A stretch of DNA of 64,000 nucleotides from Epiperipatus broadwayi (GCA_028023455.1 JAQFVV010000031.1:9660093-9724092), one strand, 5' to 3'; shown: positions 12,401 through 24,789, numbered from the stretch's first letter. Notes: generated by a model not told the origin, from the letters alone. Program-made: numbers and translations.

Positions 12401-15188
12401 GATTGGATATCAGAAATGCTAAGATTATCTATATAAAATGTAAATAAGTTATCTATGCATAAATAGTTTGATCTTTGTTAATTTTTTTGTTATTGTTATG
12501 AAATATTTAACCAAGTATGTATATGATGTTATTGTTTATCATTCTTATTGTAAATAAAAGAACATTACTTTAACTGTGTAATATTAGTCTCATTGTGTCC
12601 AAGAGTCATTCCTATCACAAGGTCACATCAAGAAAACACATTATCCACATAGAATGATACTATTATATTTTAATTGCAGGCTTATCTGAGAACTTCTGTT
12701 CAATGTTGCAAAATGGAGAGCATATGATGGGATCAATAATGCATTGGAGAGTCACATTCTAATTTTATAACTTAAATTGAAATATCTATAAAATCATAAA
12801 TTTAAAACAGTATAACATTTTAATAGTGTCAATTACTAATTAAGTGTATCTGAAAGTCTGTAACTATGGAGGATTTACTGACAGTATGTTAATGTCAATT
12901 AATTGAAGAGAATATTAAGCAAGTTAGACTTGATAGATAATAATAGTGTAAAGAAGCTTGGTTTATACTAAAACAAGTGTTCTATAGCAATTATTGATGG
13001 CATTGGTATGTTTTCCTTAAATGGTTGGCTCTCAGTAAAATCCCTCTTGCAATACAATCATTTAAGTATCAATCCAATAGATAGATTGGATTTTAATGCA
13101 GAATGCTTATAATTCCAGAGATTATAATAGGATAGCATTAACTTTGTGAAATTAATGTAATTTCATTAATGTATATTAATTTAAGATTTTAAAAATGTAT
13201 AATGGTAATTTAAGTTATCAATTAAAGGAAATATTGTGGTAGTCATTGTTTGTTGTGGGGATTTTCTCAATGATCATAATAAAATGGTAGTGGGAGAGTC
13301 TTCACAATAGCAATGCCATTGGGAGTGTATTTTTCTTTATATTTCTCAATGTTAAAACCATTCTCTTATACTCATCCCTAGAGTCCATTCTATAAAGTTA
13401 TGTGTGGAATGTTTCAAGCCCCATAAAGAATTGATGCCCTCTTGCAATGATATTGTATGTTTAATATTGAGCTAGTGTGGTATAGAGAAAATTAATACAC
13501 AAATAAAGATGGCCAGAAGAAAAACAAAGAGATGTAATGGGAAGAGGGATATTCCACTACCAACCCTCATGTTGAAATGCCAAATGTAACAGGACCTGGT
13601 TTTCCCCTTTTATATCTTTATATAATTTATATTTATATAAATTTATTACCTAGAGATGAATGGAATATTAAGAACAATTACTGAATATACTTAAATTAAT
13701 ATCCTAACCAATTATGATAGTCAGACTGGATATGCAATCATTTTTCCTGACCATCATTCCCACAAAGCAGCTTCAAGTAGAGAAAGTATCATATTACCAT
13801 AGGTATTAATTTATTTATAATCTCACTATAGATATTATTTACTTTTAATCTGTCCATGACACTGCAAATTGGGACACCATCTCTATAATGAGAAACATTT
13901 ATAGGTGAGGTTCAAAACTCTTCCTACCTTTTTTAATGTTTAACTCCCCCATTAACTAACAACTGAAACAGGTTAACATGGCAATACATCACAGAGTAAT
14001 AATTTATTTGATATAGCAACATTAATCATTGCTTATTTTTAATCAAATAATAACAATTGTAAAATAATAATACTAACCACTATTTCTGTATTTCAATTAT
14101 TGTGAAAACTTTATGGAACAAAGACTAATGAGTACTTTTAATTAGTTAATAAATCAAATTTATTAATATATAATAATTGGATTAGCCCTAAATATTTACA
14201 GAAATTTATACTAGACATTTATTTTATATAGCACAATGTTTTTATAAACTGTAATACCAATAAGCTAATGCACATGTGCTTTCTAGTTGTCACTATATAC
14301 TATAAAAGTTCATCCACAATATGATAATAATAATAATAAAAATTAATTAATAAAACAAAATACAGATGTTTTGAGAGTATGTATTTTAGTTATATATTTT
14401 ATACCTATTAATAAAAAAAAATCGTCTAACTCTGAGATCACAGTATTACATCTTTGGATCCTTGATGACTTGATTCTTACAGATTTAACTTTTTATGTTT
14501 TTATTCTTCTGGTTTCTTGGTTATTTTAGGTTTCCAGACTTGGGATAATTATATGAATAGAGTTGGATTGACTTTTTTTAAAAAAAGTTTCTACTTTTAC
14601 TAGTTAGAGAATCAATCTTATTCTCTGGTTTCCTGTGTACACATATATATTTTCTTTATCATCTAATATTAGATTTGGTAGACAGACATCTTGAATAATA
14701 GAAAATAACTTTCAAAAAATGATGGGCTTACTTTTAACTCTGGTTTACAAGATTAGTTTTCATCTTTGTGAAATATTATAGGTCTTTGCTGGATAATTTA
14801 TCAATACATAGTTTATATATTTCAACTACTCACACTTTACATCAGTCCACTGGTTTGATTCTGATTTAAAAAGAAAAGATCAATGATGAGCAATGCAATA
14901 CCAGAAAAGTCAAATTTAATCAAGATAAAAGGCAAAAGATTTTAAGCTCTTTTTATACCTTTTTCTTGTCAATGATTTTTGAATGTTGTTTATTAATCTG
15001 ATATCTATCTCACATGTACATTCTTGGCTTATCCATATATTTCTATATTTTTTTATCTTATTTAATTAGTTAACTGCCTTAATTATTGTTAAATTACTGT
15101 GATATTTATTAATACTTTATCTAAATTTTTACTTAATTTAATCTTATCAAAATATTAAATATTTAGGACTAAATATTTTATTCGTTTT
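9446..15188. other. 5.7 kb AT-rich spacer, nothing supported
   Basis: The longest featureless stretch. It is dominated by A/T runs, including an opposed T-run/A-run at about 10225-10246, with short (TA)n at about 11400 and 9665. No open frame with a recognisable domain is present on either strand. A patch at 11044-11080 contains GCCATTTTGAATTTGTATGC, loosely like the terminus of the foldback element at 15.2 kb, but too short to call. It probably contains transposon debris too old to read. Confidence 0.5.
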
Positions 15189-15554
15189 CATATATATATG
15201 CAAATTTAGTATGCAATCTCTGCCATTTTGAATTTCAAAAATAGCCAAAAACATCGTCTGACACATCTAAGTGATAAAAAACTACGTGAAAACAGGGAAA
15301 ATTTAGAACTTGGGTCACGTGACTTGGAAAAACTCGCCAAAAAGCACAGTTTAAAAAAAAGCCAAAACACAAAAAATTAACATTTTCTCATTTTAATTAT
15401 AAATCAAATAATTTATATAGAGAGAGCAAGATTACTATATTTAAATCTTAATCAATAAATGCTAGTTATCATTGCCTAAAAAAGTAATTGGTAGCATTTT
15501 GATGTGGCTGATATGTGATATCTAAGGCACCCCCTCCCCCCTTATACAAATTAA

Positions 15555-15898
15555 AGTAATATATATGCGATATATATATATTTCACACAAATAAAATTAT
15601 GAGTGCGTAAAATAAACAAATAAATGAAATACGATAAATAAATAAATGGCTAGTATTTTTGAAGGAATACCTTCATTATCAAAGCTGTGGCTAAATGAAT
15701 TGCGAAGTAAAACTGTTGCTATAAGAAATGCAAAGTGTATGCAAATTTAGCATACAGCAATTTTTTTAGCACACAGCTTTGATAATGAAGGTAAATAAAC
15801 CCAATAGCTATTTATTTATTTATCATATTTCATTTATTTATTTTCTTTACGCACTCATAATTTTATTTGTGTGAAATATATATCTAATATATATTACT
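15555..15898. repeat. Nested palindrome inside left foldback arm
   Basis: Within the left arm, 15555-15689 pairs with 15770-15898 in inverted orientation: TTTCACACAAATAAAATTAT against ATAATTTTATTTGTGTGAAA, and CCTTCATTATCAAAGC against GCTTTGATAATGAAGG. The loop (15690-15769) contains GCAAATTTAGCATAC, almost the same as the outer terminus of the whole element, so the smaller palindrome looks like two older copies joined head to head. Confidence 0.7.
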
Positions 15899-17403
15899 CA
15901 TTACAAACACAGACACAAAGCGATTATTAATTAAAATAAATATTTTTAAAAAAAAAATAAAAAAAAATATTTACATTTATTTAAAATATGTTTTTGTTTT
16001 CCTTTGTTGGTAGTAAAACTCATTTCAATGTTAATAGATATACAGATTATAGTGACATAATCAAGAGTAGATCTGATATAGATGAAATGCAAATGAAGAC
16101 TTTAATGAGTTTTATATTTTTATATTTTAACGCGTATATATGTTTGTGTACAAGTAAGCTGTATATAACTAACTTTAATAGTGACCGGGGTAATATTTAT
16201 ATCTACATCCACACATAGTAAGAGGCTTAATACGCCTTATTCGGTTCTCCCCATCATATCAAGAAAGTTACTTTTTAATTCTCAGAATTTGTATACAAAA
16301 TAATTATAGAGTGGTTTGCGTATTTTTCTAAACATTTTTAAAATTATTTGTTGAGGTATGATTTTATATATTGAAGCGGTGAATATCATCTGTACGCAGA
16401 TATACTTGCTTCATTTTACTTAAAACCAAACTATCTCCCATGGTGTATAAAATGTAATATTAAAATCTGCACACATTTGTTGTAGGTGCTTGTGTGTATA
16501 TATAATATTATGCCATTATTTTTATTACAGTACTCTTTGCTCTTCACTTCCTCACACCTACTGGTCGACCATTTGGTTTCCTGCTCTTTGTTTTATTTTA
16601 CATTTGACACCTTTGAACATCCAAAGGTGTTTGACTGTAGCTATTTTCAAGATTGCCTTTGTGGATAAAGATGCACCACACATATATTTCTTCCCCTCTC
16701 CCATTGTCTACTTTTACATTCTTATTTAATGGTTTTCAGTTTTTATATATGTTTCTTTTAACTGTAAAATGCTTAACTTAAATAATTTAGATTTTAGCTT
16801 TAGAAAGATGCCATAATATTATATATACACACATGCACCTATTACAAATGTGTGCGGATTTTAATATTACATTTTATACACCATGGGAGATAGTTTGGTT
16901 TTAAGTAAAATGAAGCAAGTATATCTGCGTACAGATGATATTCACCACTTCAATATATAAAATCATACCTCAACAAATAATTTAAAAAATGTTTAGAAAA
17001 ATACGCAAACCACTCTATAATTATTTTGTATACAAATTCTGAGAATTAAAAAGTAACTTTCTTGATATGATGGGGAGAACCGAATAAGGCGTATTAAGCC
17101 TCTTACTATGTGCGGATGTACATATAAATATTACCCCGGTCACTATTAAAGTTAGTTATATACAGCTTACTTGTACACAAACATATATACGCGTTAAAAT
17201 ATAAGAAGATAAAACTCATTAAAGTCTTCATTTGCATTTCATCTATATCAGATCTACTCTTGATTATGTCACTATAATCTGTATATCTATTAACATTGAA
17301 ATGAGTTTTACTACCAACAAAGGAAAACAAAAACATATTTTAAATAAATGTAAATAGTTTTTTTTTTTTAAAATATTTATTTTAATTAATAATCGCTTTG
17401 TGT

Positions 17404-17765
17404 TTGTAATGAGTAATATATATTAGATATAGATTGAGTAATATATATTAGACATATATTTCACACAAATAAAGTTGTAAATAAAACAAATAAATGAAAT
17501 ATGATAAATAAATAAATGGCTATTGGGTTTATTTACCTTCATTATCAAAGCTGTGTGCTAAATGAATTGCTGTGTGCTAAATTTGCATACACTTTGCATT
17601 TCTTATAGCAACAGTTTTACTTCGCAATTCATTTAGCCACAGCTTTGATAATGAAGGTATTCCTTCAAAAATACTAGCCATTTATTTATTTATCGTATTT
17701 CATTTATTTGTTTATTTTACGCACTCATAATTTTATTTGTGTGAAATATATATATCGCATATATA
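17404..17765. repeat. Nested palindrome inside right foldback arm
   Basis: Mirror counterpart of the nested palindrome in the left arm: the CTTCATTATCAAAGCTGTG block at about 17538 is inverted at about 17638 (CACAGCTTTGATAATGAAG), and TTTCACACAAATAAA at about 17459 is inverted at about 17728. It has a small extra tandem duplication at 17414-17455 (AGTAATATATATTAGA twice) that the left arm lacks. Confidence 0.65.
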
Positions 17766-18145
17766 TTACTTTAATTTGTATAAGGGGGGAAAGGGTGCCT
17801 TAGATATCACATATCAGCCACATCAAAATGCTACCAAGTACTTTTTTAGGCAATGATAACTAGCATTTATTGATTAAGATTTAAATATAGTAATCTTGCT
17901 CTCTCTATATATAAATTATTTGATTTATAATTTAAAATGAGAAAATGTTAATTTTTCGTGTTTTGGCTTTTTTTTTAACTGTGCGTTTTGGCGGGTTTTT
18001 CCAAGTCACGTGACCCAATTTCTAAATTTTTCCTATTTTCGTGTAGTTTTTTTATCACTTAGATGTGTCAGACGATATTTTTGGCTATTTTTGAAATTCA
18101 AAATGGCAGGGATCACATACTAAATTTGCACATATATATATATAT

Positions 18146-18405
18146 GCAAACTTTCTCCTATTTGGAAAGATTTTTTTAAAAAAACATTCTTAATTTAACA
18201 TTTTTGCTATTGATGGAACTGGAACGTTTTTTTTTTTCAAATCAGTGATCGTAACGCCTCTACAACCGTCTTTCTACCTTTTATCACCCAGTGGATGACT
18301 TGTGTGATCAAGTTAAAACGTCAGTCGGTATATCAATATTTAAATTTTTTAACACATGAACCTGAAAAATATGTCTTTTATATATATATATGGTGAAAGA
18401 TATTT
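18146..18405 (+). mobile_element. Penelope-like element 3' end fragment
   Basis: Matches, in inverse orientation, the PLE 3' end at 63506-63797. Shared blocks are CTCCTATTTGGAAAGATTTT (the last codons of the GIY-YIG protein, SPIWKDFFKK-like), TTGCTATTG(A/G)TGGAA, AATCAGTGAT, the GCC/GCGCCTCTACAA block, CTTTCTACCTTTTAT and GACTTGTGTGA. Only the last dozen codons and the 3' untranslated region survive. It starts at the (AT)n tract bordering the foldback element, so the two insertions share one microsatellite boundary. Confidence 0.7.
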
Positions 18406-18504
18406 AATAAAGGGACTTTCATTTTTAAAATCTAATTAAAATTGTTCAAGCCAAATATATAAAAGTACATACATAGGCAGAGCTCGAACAAGATCTTTAA
18501 GGAA

Positions 18505-18865
18505 TGTACACATAAATGGAAAAATGTGGGTGATTTGGTCACAAGTTGTGTAAGAAAGGCATAAAAAATATTAGGCATAAGTTAATTAAATGTAATGAAG
18601 TTGTGGAAGAATAAATATAAACAAAGTGATTATACAAAAAGTAGGTAGGTTATTGGTTTTTATGCTGGGTTTGAGGAAAGGATGTAAAGGCTATGAACTT
18701 GACAAATATTATGTTGTGGAAATGGGATGGAGCAGGAAAAAAATGAATATGGGAAAACTTAGGATCAGAAATGGAAAAAGAAGTTAAAGTAGTTAACAGT
18801 GGCTGAGAGATTCCTGACTCCTTTAAGAAGTCACAATGCATCATGTCACATCACATTGACTAGTA
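18505..18865 (+). mobile_element. 3' fragment of the 6.6-8.4 kb LINE family
   Basis: Colinear with about 7990-8390 of the LINE upstream: it contains the ACACATAAATGGAAAAATGT, ATGTTGTGGAAATGGG and GAGAGATTCCTGACTCC blocks and ends in CATCATGTCACATCACATTGAC. Internal deletions and frameshifts remove the CCHC frame. This is a typical 5'-truncated LINE copy, more decayed than the first. Confidence 0.75.
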
Positions 18866-20389
18866 AACAAGCTCTTAAATATATTTGAAAACATGAAAAT
18901 AATATAATTTATTTAAAAAGCAAATATTTGGGAAGAAAATATATTAAAAATGGTGACAACATACTTCCATATTATAAATAATATTAGTGATCAGCAATAA
19001 ATTCATAAGAAATTTAATTCCAAACAGATAAGTACATGTCTAAATGTAATAACTGTCAGTAATATATGCAAATATATATTAAAAAAGTGAATCCACAAAA
19101 CAGGAACAAATAACAAAGCAAAAACATTTCTAATGAAATTGTAGATAGCTCTCATTCTTCAGTAAAAAAAAAATGCAATTCTACATTCAATAGAATTAAC
19201 AAAAAAAGCACACAAAAAAAACTTTTGAAGCAATGGTAAACATATAAAATTATTTATGTATTCAAAATAAAATGAAATATTTTTAAAAAAACTCAAGATT
19301 GATCTTCATTGACGCTACTGATTACCAGTATTTTTTGTACCATTATTAAAATTGAATGCCCATTCAGGTCTGTGATAAATTATGTTAAATGACTGTTTTA
19401 TGAAAATTCAAATACCAGATGTTTTTTCATTCACCTGAATATTACCATTTTGCTTTGTTTTCAAATAAATGTGCACTTTATTTTCACAAAGGCTATTTTT
19501 TTATATTTGTTTTTAAAGTAAATTATCTTATACTACTCAAATATACAGAAAAATGTTCAATTAAAAAATTGTAAATTGACTTTGATTGTCACTATTTCCA
19601 TTCTGCATCATCTGGTGGTGCTGTAAGAATGCTTCAAGCAAGACATCAGAGATAGTCTACTAATAATTTGTATTTGTCATTCATTAGACTAGAAATTATC
19701 CACTTAATGAATACTTCTATAATGTCATTTTCACTACACCATTATCACTCAGGCTAAGGATTGGTCCCTATCTTATGTAAGAATGGTAATATAAAAATGC
19801 CACTCCAGAAATATTCATTAAGTGGATAATCTCTAGTCTAATGAATGACTAATAAAAATTATTAATATTGGGAGGACAGTAAATTTGACACATCGATTAA
19901 ACAGTAGTAATTATTTATCTTTATATACTAAATAATGATAAAGATATGTGGAAGAAACTGTAATCTCAGCCCATTAATGAGTGCTGGTCTAGCACAAAAT
20001 GTCAATCTTTGGGATTATGAATCTTTTTTACATCTTTGGTCATATGTCTATAATTGCACCCCTCCACAAGGTGTATTGTTAACAATAGAAAGTGTAGTAC
20101 CAGAGATATTCTGATTTTTTTTACTGAAAGTAAATGGGCACTTCACTCTGAAATAGTCTAGATTATGCAAATTCAAATATTACAACTTCAGTCATACCAA
20201 TGTAAAGCATCAAATGTTTTATTTTTAAACATATTTTCCATTTTCTCACTTAATTTTTTCCGTAACTTATTATTTTCATGTTTTTACTACATTTTTTAAT
20301 CAATCTCCATTAAGAAAATATATTAATTTCATGTGTTTTTCTGAAAGTTTGTGATGATGGTATTTTATCTGTATTTATATATTGAACTA
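18866..20389. other. AT-rich spacer containing a small inverted repeat
   Basis: Mostly featureless. The only structured part is the inverted repeat at 19667-19862, listed separately. No open frame of interest. Confidence 0.5.
19667..19862. repeat. Short inverted-repeat unit (MITE-like)
   Basis: About 55 bases at 19667-19715 (GTCATTCATTAGACTAGA, then ATTATCCACTTAATGAATA) reappear inverted at 19808-19862 (TATTCATTAAGTGGATAAT, then TCTAGTCTAATGAATGAC). The loop is about 90 bases. Size and structure fit a small non-autonomous inverted-repeat element. No duplicated target site is clear. Confidence 0.65.
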
Positions 20390-20554
20390 TTTCAATCATT
20401 TAATATTAAGTATTGAATGTCTAAACAAATTTAACTATTTAAATCTTCCAATTACATTCAACTGTTAGTAATAGCACATAGATTAGTGTATGCACAGTGT
20501 TTTGAGAGGTATTCTCTCTTTCTTCAGGTGTTGCTGACCTGACCAATGATAGTA

Positions 20555-20640
20555 CTAGCATGGGAATCGAACCTTGACCTTTAATTATATGAATATTGAA
20601 CTTTAAGGTAATGTTCTAACCAACTGATCCATTCTGCCAA
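20555..20640 (-). other. tRNA-like segment in the PLE terminal region
   Basis: Read on the minus strand, this gives GATCAGTTGGTTAGAA (close to an A box) and about 45 bases later AAGGTTCGATTCCC (a B box), spacing typical of an internal RNA polymerase III promoter. A full cloverleaf is doubtful because the intervening stem is AT-rich. The right-hand sense copy at about 22700-22785 has a decayed version (GGATGGTTCAGTGCTTACAG), so the segment belongs to the repeated 3' region and is not a chance insertion in one copy. Confidence 0.55.
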
Positions 20641-20977
20641 AAGCAAGTCAGTAGAAATTTTATATACTTATCTGATTTCACACTTTTTTCTAGGAGCAAA
20701 GTTGATGAGTGTTTTTTATTTATTATGTGTAGTCACAGTAGGTTGACTTATGAAGTTATTCCTCATTGTCATGTGAGCAGTTTCTTAGAATTTTCTTTTT
20801 TGGATCTTTTCCTCTCTATCCAATATTTTTGTATTTTCCCAATTTAACTTATACATGTTCATTGGTACATATATAGTCTACTATCTTAGTCACATCTGTT
20901 TTCTCTCTTCTAATCAGTTTGTGCTTTTGCAATTGCTTTTCAGTGGGGCAATTGGTCTCATTAATATACATTCTTCC

Positions 20978-22000
20978 ATCACAACATCTGATATCCTTTT
21001 GTTAGATATAATATCTGTCACTAAAAAAGTCAATCAAAAATTGTCTTTAGACAACGCATTAGAATTACACTGGAGAATAAAAAGAACACTTGAGAAGCAA
21101 CAAAAATTTAGTCAAACATATGTTATGATGAGAAAAAAGCAATTAAATCTCTCAAAGTAGATAAATCTATAATCATTCTCCCTTCTGATCAAGGTATTGC
21201 AACAATTGTAATGGATGCAACTGATTATGACAACAAAGTAAAAGGACACAGCAGACCAATACAGAAAAGTAGCAAAAAATCCGATACTGAGTACAGAAAC
21301 AAACATTATTCAGAAAGCATAACAAATATTTCACTGATTCAAAAAAAAGTAAATTAACCATATTTCAACAAAATTTCTCTCATCTTTATGGTCTATAAGG
21401 ATCATGTTCCATTAAGACCTATTGTTAGTTCTAGAAATTCATCTTGCCAAGATTTTTCAGGACTTCATCTCAAAGTTCTTAATACTTTGACATACAAAAT
21501 CCAGTTATTTGTCATGCATTCTAGACACTTTATTGAATTAATCAAGAATATGAAATTTGAAGGACCTGACAATCTAGTAAAGTTTGATGCGGAATGTTTA
21601 TTTACAAATTGTCTATTGTAAGAAAGAAGATTAAATGGTGATAATAGCTTACAAACCAGAACAACTTTTCTTATTGATAATATAATAGAACTATTAACTT
21701 CTGCAGAAGCCTTCCAACAACATGTTCACCACTGCCATCTCCAATTAGTAATATTTATATGGAAGAAGCTGAAACCACAGCCATAAAGACTACTCCATAT
21801 CCACCTAAAATTTGGCTTTGCTATGTTGACATACATTTGTTGTATGGCCACATACTGGAACACTGGTACAAACTTTCTGGAAACATCAACAACATCTTCA
21901 ATTAAATTCACAATAGAATCAGAATAACACTAATTGGCATTCTTAGATGATTTTGTAACAAGAATCCCACATGACAAAATCAAAACTACTCTACAGAAAA
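20978..22000 (+). pseudogene. PLE reverse transcriptase relic
   Basis: Frames change repeatedly, but PLE RT landmarks come in order. SIIILPSDQG and ATIVMDATDYDNK (about 21170-21235) match the box usually written IVILPADKG...VVMD. VPLRPIVSSRNS (about 21406-21440) is the conserved P-L-R-P-I-V-S motif. KFDAECLFTN (about 21582-21610) is the first catalytic Asp region. ISNIYMEEAE and PPKIWLCYVD (about 21745-21830) lead into the active-site box. The usual YVDD is YVD followed by Ile (21822-21833), so the second catalytic aspartate is lost or shifted out of frame. The enzyme cannot be functional. Confidence 0.8.
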
Positions 22001-22369
22001 TCCACACTATAGGAAAATGTTTAACATATACATCCAATCACATCAGAAACACAAAACATGGAGATATACTATGACTATGGAACAGAGATAATTACATTTG
22101 TTCAGAAACCAATGAAGATTTATGTAAAATAAACTATTATAAAAATGGTCATCCATCAGTATTCAATAACAAAAATATCCAACAGAAAAAACAAATTATT
22201 TATACACTAATTTACATTCATATATCCCAAAAATAGCAGATAAATCAAAGAAAATCTGCAATCAGTATAACATCAGAACTGCTTTCCAATGTCATGCCAT
22301 ACTACAAAAAATTATAACATCTACAAAGCCTAAACTTGAAATTCTGAAAAGCAAAAATTGCATCTATGA

Positions 22370-22640
22370 ATAACCATGTGAATGTGGAAGAATGTATATA
22401 GGGGAGACCAATCATTCCATTGAAAAGTGATTGCTGCAGCACAAGCTGATGATTAGAAGAGAGAAAATAGATGTGTCTAATGTAGCTGACCATGTATATA
22501 CCAATGAATGTATATTCAATTGAGAAAATACAAAATATTGGATAGAGAGGAAAAAGTACAAAAGAAAATTCAAAGACACCATGACGATGGTAAATAAATC
22601 CATGAGTCAACTCAGTGTGCCTATACATTATGTAAACCAA
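22370..22640 (+). pseudogene. PLE GIY-YIG endonuclease relic
   Basis: Translates as PCECGRMYIGETNHSIEK, a stop, then LLQHKL, and later VADHVYTNECIFN, a stop and ENTKYWIERKKYKRKF. This follows the family pattern C-x-CG-x-x-Y-I-G-E-T...H...ADH...KR. In intact PLEs this C-terminal domain nicks DNA for target-primed reverse transcription. Two in-frame stops and loss of the downstream part leave it non-functional. An inverted second copy is at 20800-20977. Confidence 0.8.
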
Positions 22641-22920
22641 AAATGGAGAAATCATGATGAACCTCAGATACATATATAAAATTCTACTGACTATTCCCTT
22701 TAGCAGGATGGTTCAGTGCTTACAGTGTTACCTTAAAACTCAATATTTAAAGAATCTAAGGGTCCTAATCAGGCTAGCAACACTTAAAAAAGAGAAGAAT
22801 AACATTGTGCATATACTAACGTGTGGTATTACAATCAGTTAAATGTAACTGGAAGATTTAAATAAAGTTAACTTTTTCTAAAGACATTCAATGCTTAATA
22901 TTAAATGAAGATAATCCAAT

Positions 22921-23104
22921 ATATATGTACAATATTAATTTCATGTTTGTTTCTAAATAAATACTATTAATTTCATGTTCTTATATACACTAAATTCTTC
23001 TTAATTTTTTACAAACTTATCAATTGTTGATTTCTATATATATGGAATCCCCACCTATGAGTAAGTCATGTACCTAATGAACATATATATATATATATAT
23101 ATAT
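22921..23104. repeat. AT-rich flank and (AT)n tract
   Basis: Short AT-rich linker ending in an (AT)n microsatellite (about 23083-23104) that abuts the left end of the solo LTR. Confidence 0.6.
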
Positions 23105-24789
23105 TGTAGCAATATTGAAATTGGCACATATAATTTTATCTAAAAAAATTATTAAAATAATCTTTCGTAAAAGAAAAATGTAAAATTAAATATTGAAGAG
23201 TTTATTACAGTTTGTTTTTGAAAAAGATAAGAGTCAAATAGTTTTCTATCATTAGTTTTTGAAATAAAAGTAAAAATTGATTAATTAAAAGAGGGGAATC
23301 GTAGTTAGAAAAGTTAAACTAAAGGTTTTATAAAAAGGAAGTAAAGAGTTTTCTTATTAGTATTCGTAAAATATAAATAATTTAAAGTTTAAAAAATACA
23401 AATCTTTTTTCATTCGAATTAAAAAAAAAGTAATCTTAAAACTAGTAATATATGTGCGTATATATGTGCGATTGTCAACAATAGAATAAATGTATGCGTA
23501 ATAAATGAAAGTTAAAGAAGATTATCATTAAAAAACACGGCAATGGCTATTAATTAATTATTAATATAAAAAAACACTTCTGCATGGCTATTACTAATTA
23601 AACAATTTTCCAAAACACGTTGTCAAAGGATTATCAATGAAATTTTGACAACAGATATTGCCGGAGGATATCAAAAAGAAAAACACTTTGCAGGTATAAA
23701 TAGTAAAATTTTATCGGATAATCAGTTGAGTTCAGAAATTAATTGAGTCAGTTAAGTCAAGAGAAGACCATCAGTTGAGTTAATTGTATCCAGAAACAAA
23801 ATTCAGTGCTGAGCAGTTTTGGGAAATTCACGCCTCCCCACAGCCTGATGTCCGATGAAAACAGCAAGATCTGCCCATGAAATAATGTCAGCATAACATC
23901 TTAGAAAATCTCCGTCAGTATCTAATTGTCTCCAATAATAATAATCATGAAGAATAATGAAACTCATCAAGGAAAAGTCCCAGCTAGCTGGAAGTATTCG
24001 TAATGGAAGAAGAAAACAAAGTTCTAAATCTACGTTCAAAATCCTAGGTAAAACATTTGCTTATTTTCATTTATACTGTAATAGCCATTGCATTGCATTA
24101 ATTCATGTGAATCCTCCAAGAGTCTAATTATATGAACTCTATATCATACATAAAATGAACTATTGATATGTGTGTTTAAGTTTCAAATGCTATGTAATAC
24201 TTTATTATTATATATATGAATGTATGAGTTAATATGTGCGTGATCATTATATCTGTGTTATTAGTTAAATTAGATAAATACCAATGTTCTATTATTAAAA
24301 TCTACAAAAATATTTAAACTAGTTTAGAAATGTTAATTTAAAATATGTGTGTGTTTTATTAGAATTATAAAATGTTTAAAATTAGTAAATATTAGTTAAT
24401 AAATTGTCTTTAAAATTAAACTTTATTTGTCGGTCAATTCTTTTTATCAATTCTTTTACAAATCTTTTTATCAATTCTTTCACCACTAATTATGTATAAT
24501 CTGTTGGTAATTATAAACAGCTGAGCTAGTTGTGGAGTTAGTGGCCATTGTTCAAAGTGTGTTATTTATTCATTCTTGAATAGATAGCTGGCGCCCGTGT
24601 TTATACACAAACAAAAAAAAGTGCTTTGAATGTGGTGTTGAACTCAACAGCTGAGAAGTTATGTCCTGGAAATGTAACGCTAGTTATATATATTTTATAG
24701 CTATCGTTTGGGCATACATACTCTCCGAGCATGTTCTTCTCTGTCTAAGAGACCGGTGTTTTGATAGACACATATTCAAACCCGGTACA
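23105..24789 (+). mobile_element. Solo LTR of element B family
   Basis: About 1.69 kb, matching both LTRs of element B (49822-51567 and 54136-55898) end to end. It begins TGTAGC and ends GGTACA, so the TG...CA termini are kept, and it is bounded by (AT)n on both sides. A TATA box (TATAAATA, 23695-23702) is followed 20-odd bases later by ATCAGTTGAG, an initiator-like site, then a GC-richer leader and a splice-donor-like TAG|GTAAAA at 24047-24049. No internal region is attached, so the element was reduced by LTR-LTR recombination. An antisense frame at 23803-24039 is kept in all copies but has no recognisable domain. Confidence 0.85.
23695..23730 (+). promoter_or_regulatory. LTR core promoter (TATA plus initiator)
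   Basis: TATAAATA followed about 27 bases downstream by ATCAGTTG. The same pair is at 50453-50486 in the 5' LTR of element B. In the 3' LTR the TATA box has become TATAACTA (about 54790) and the initiator is weaker. Conservation in independent copies supports a genuine transcription start for the retroelement RNA. Confidence 0.6.

Larger units (their letters stand above)
15189..18145. mobile_element. Foldback element with 1.3 kb inverted arms
   Basis: The left arm (about 15200-16512) is the near-perfect reverse complement of the right arm (about 16810-18130), around a unique spacer of about 295 bases (16515-16809). The outer ends read GCAAATTTAGTATG on both sides and sit directly against (AT)n tracts at 15189-15199 and 18131-18145. 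No transposase frame is visible. A 76-codon frame appears in both arms (15988-16218 plus, 17106-17336 minus), but only because the arms match. The spacer is AT-rich and non-coding in appearance. The size and structure fit a foldback or long-TIR non-autonomous DNA element; an inverted duplication by another route is possible. High identity between the arms implies a recent origin or gene conversion. Confidence 0.75.
20393..22920 (+). mobile_element. Decayed Penelope-like element with inverted 3' copy
   Basis: The sense PLE body runs from about 20978 to 22920. Its 3' end (about 22375-22920: GIY-YIG region, tRNA-like and terminal sequence) is also present upstream in reverse orientation at 20393-20977. 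The match begins at AATCATTTAATATTAAG and ends at ATATACATTCTTCCA. PLEs are retroelements with a telomerase-related RT and a GIY-YIG endonuclease, and inverted or tandem partial copies at their ends are a known trait of the group. This copy has many frameshifts and stops and is inactive. Confidence 0.8.

Noticed and set aside
16486-16729. ORFs in the foldback spacer (16486-16668, 16490-16729) as a transposase
   Set aside because: Too short, overlapping in different frames, and without any DDE or other catalytic signature.
15988-17336. The same 76-codon protein on both strands (15988-16218 plus and 17106-17336 minus) as a possible conserved small gene
   Set aside because: The match follows from the near-identity of the foldback arms. 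The composition is that of AT-rich random frames and no domain or start context supports it.
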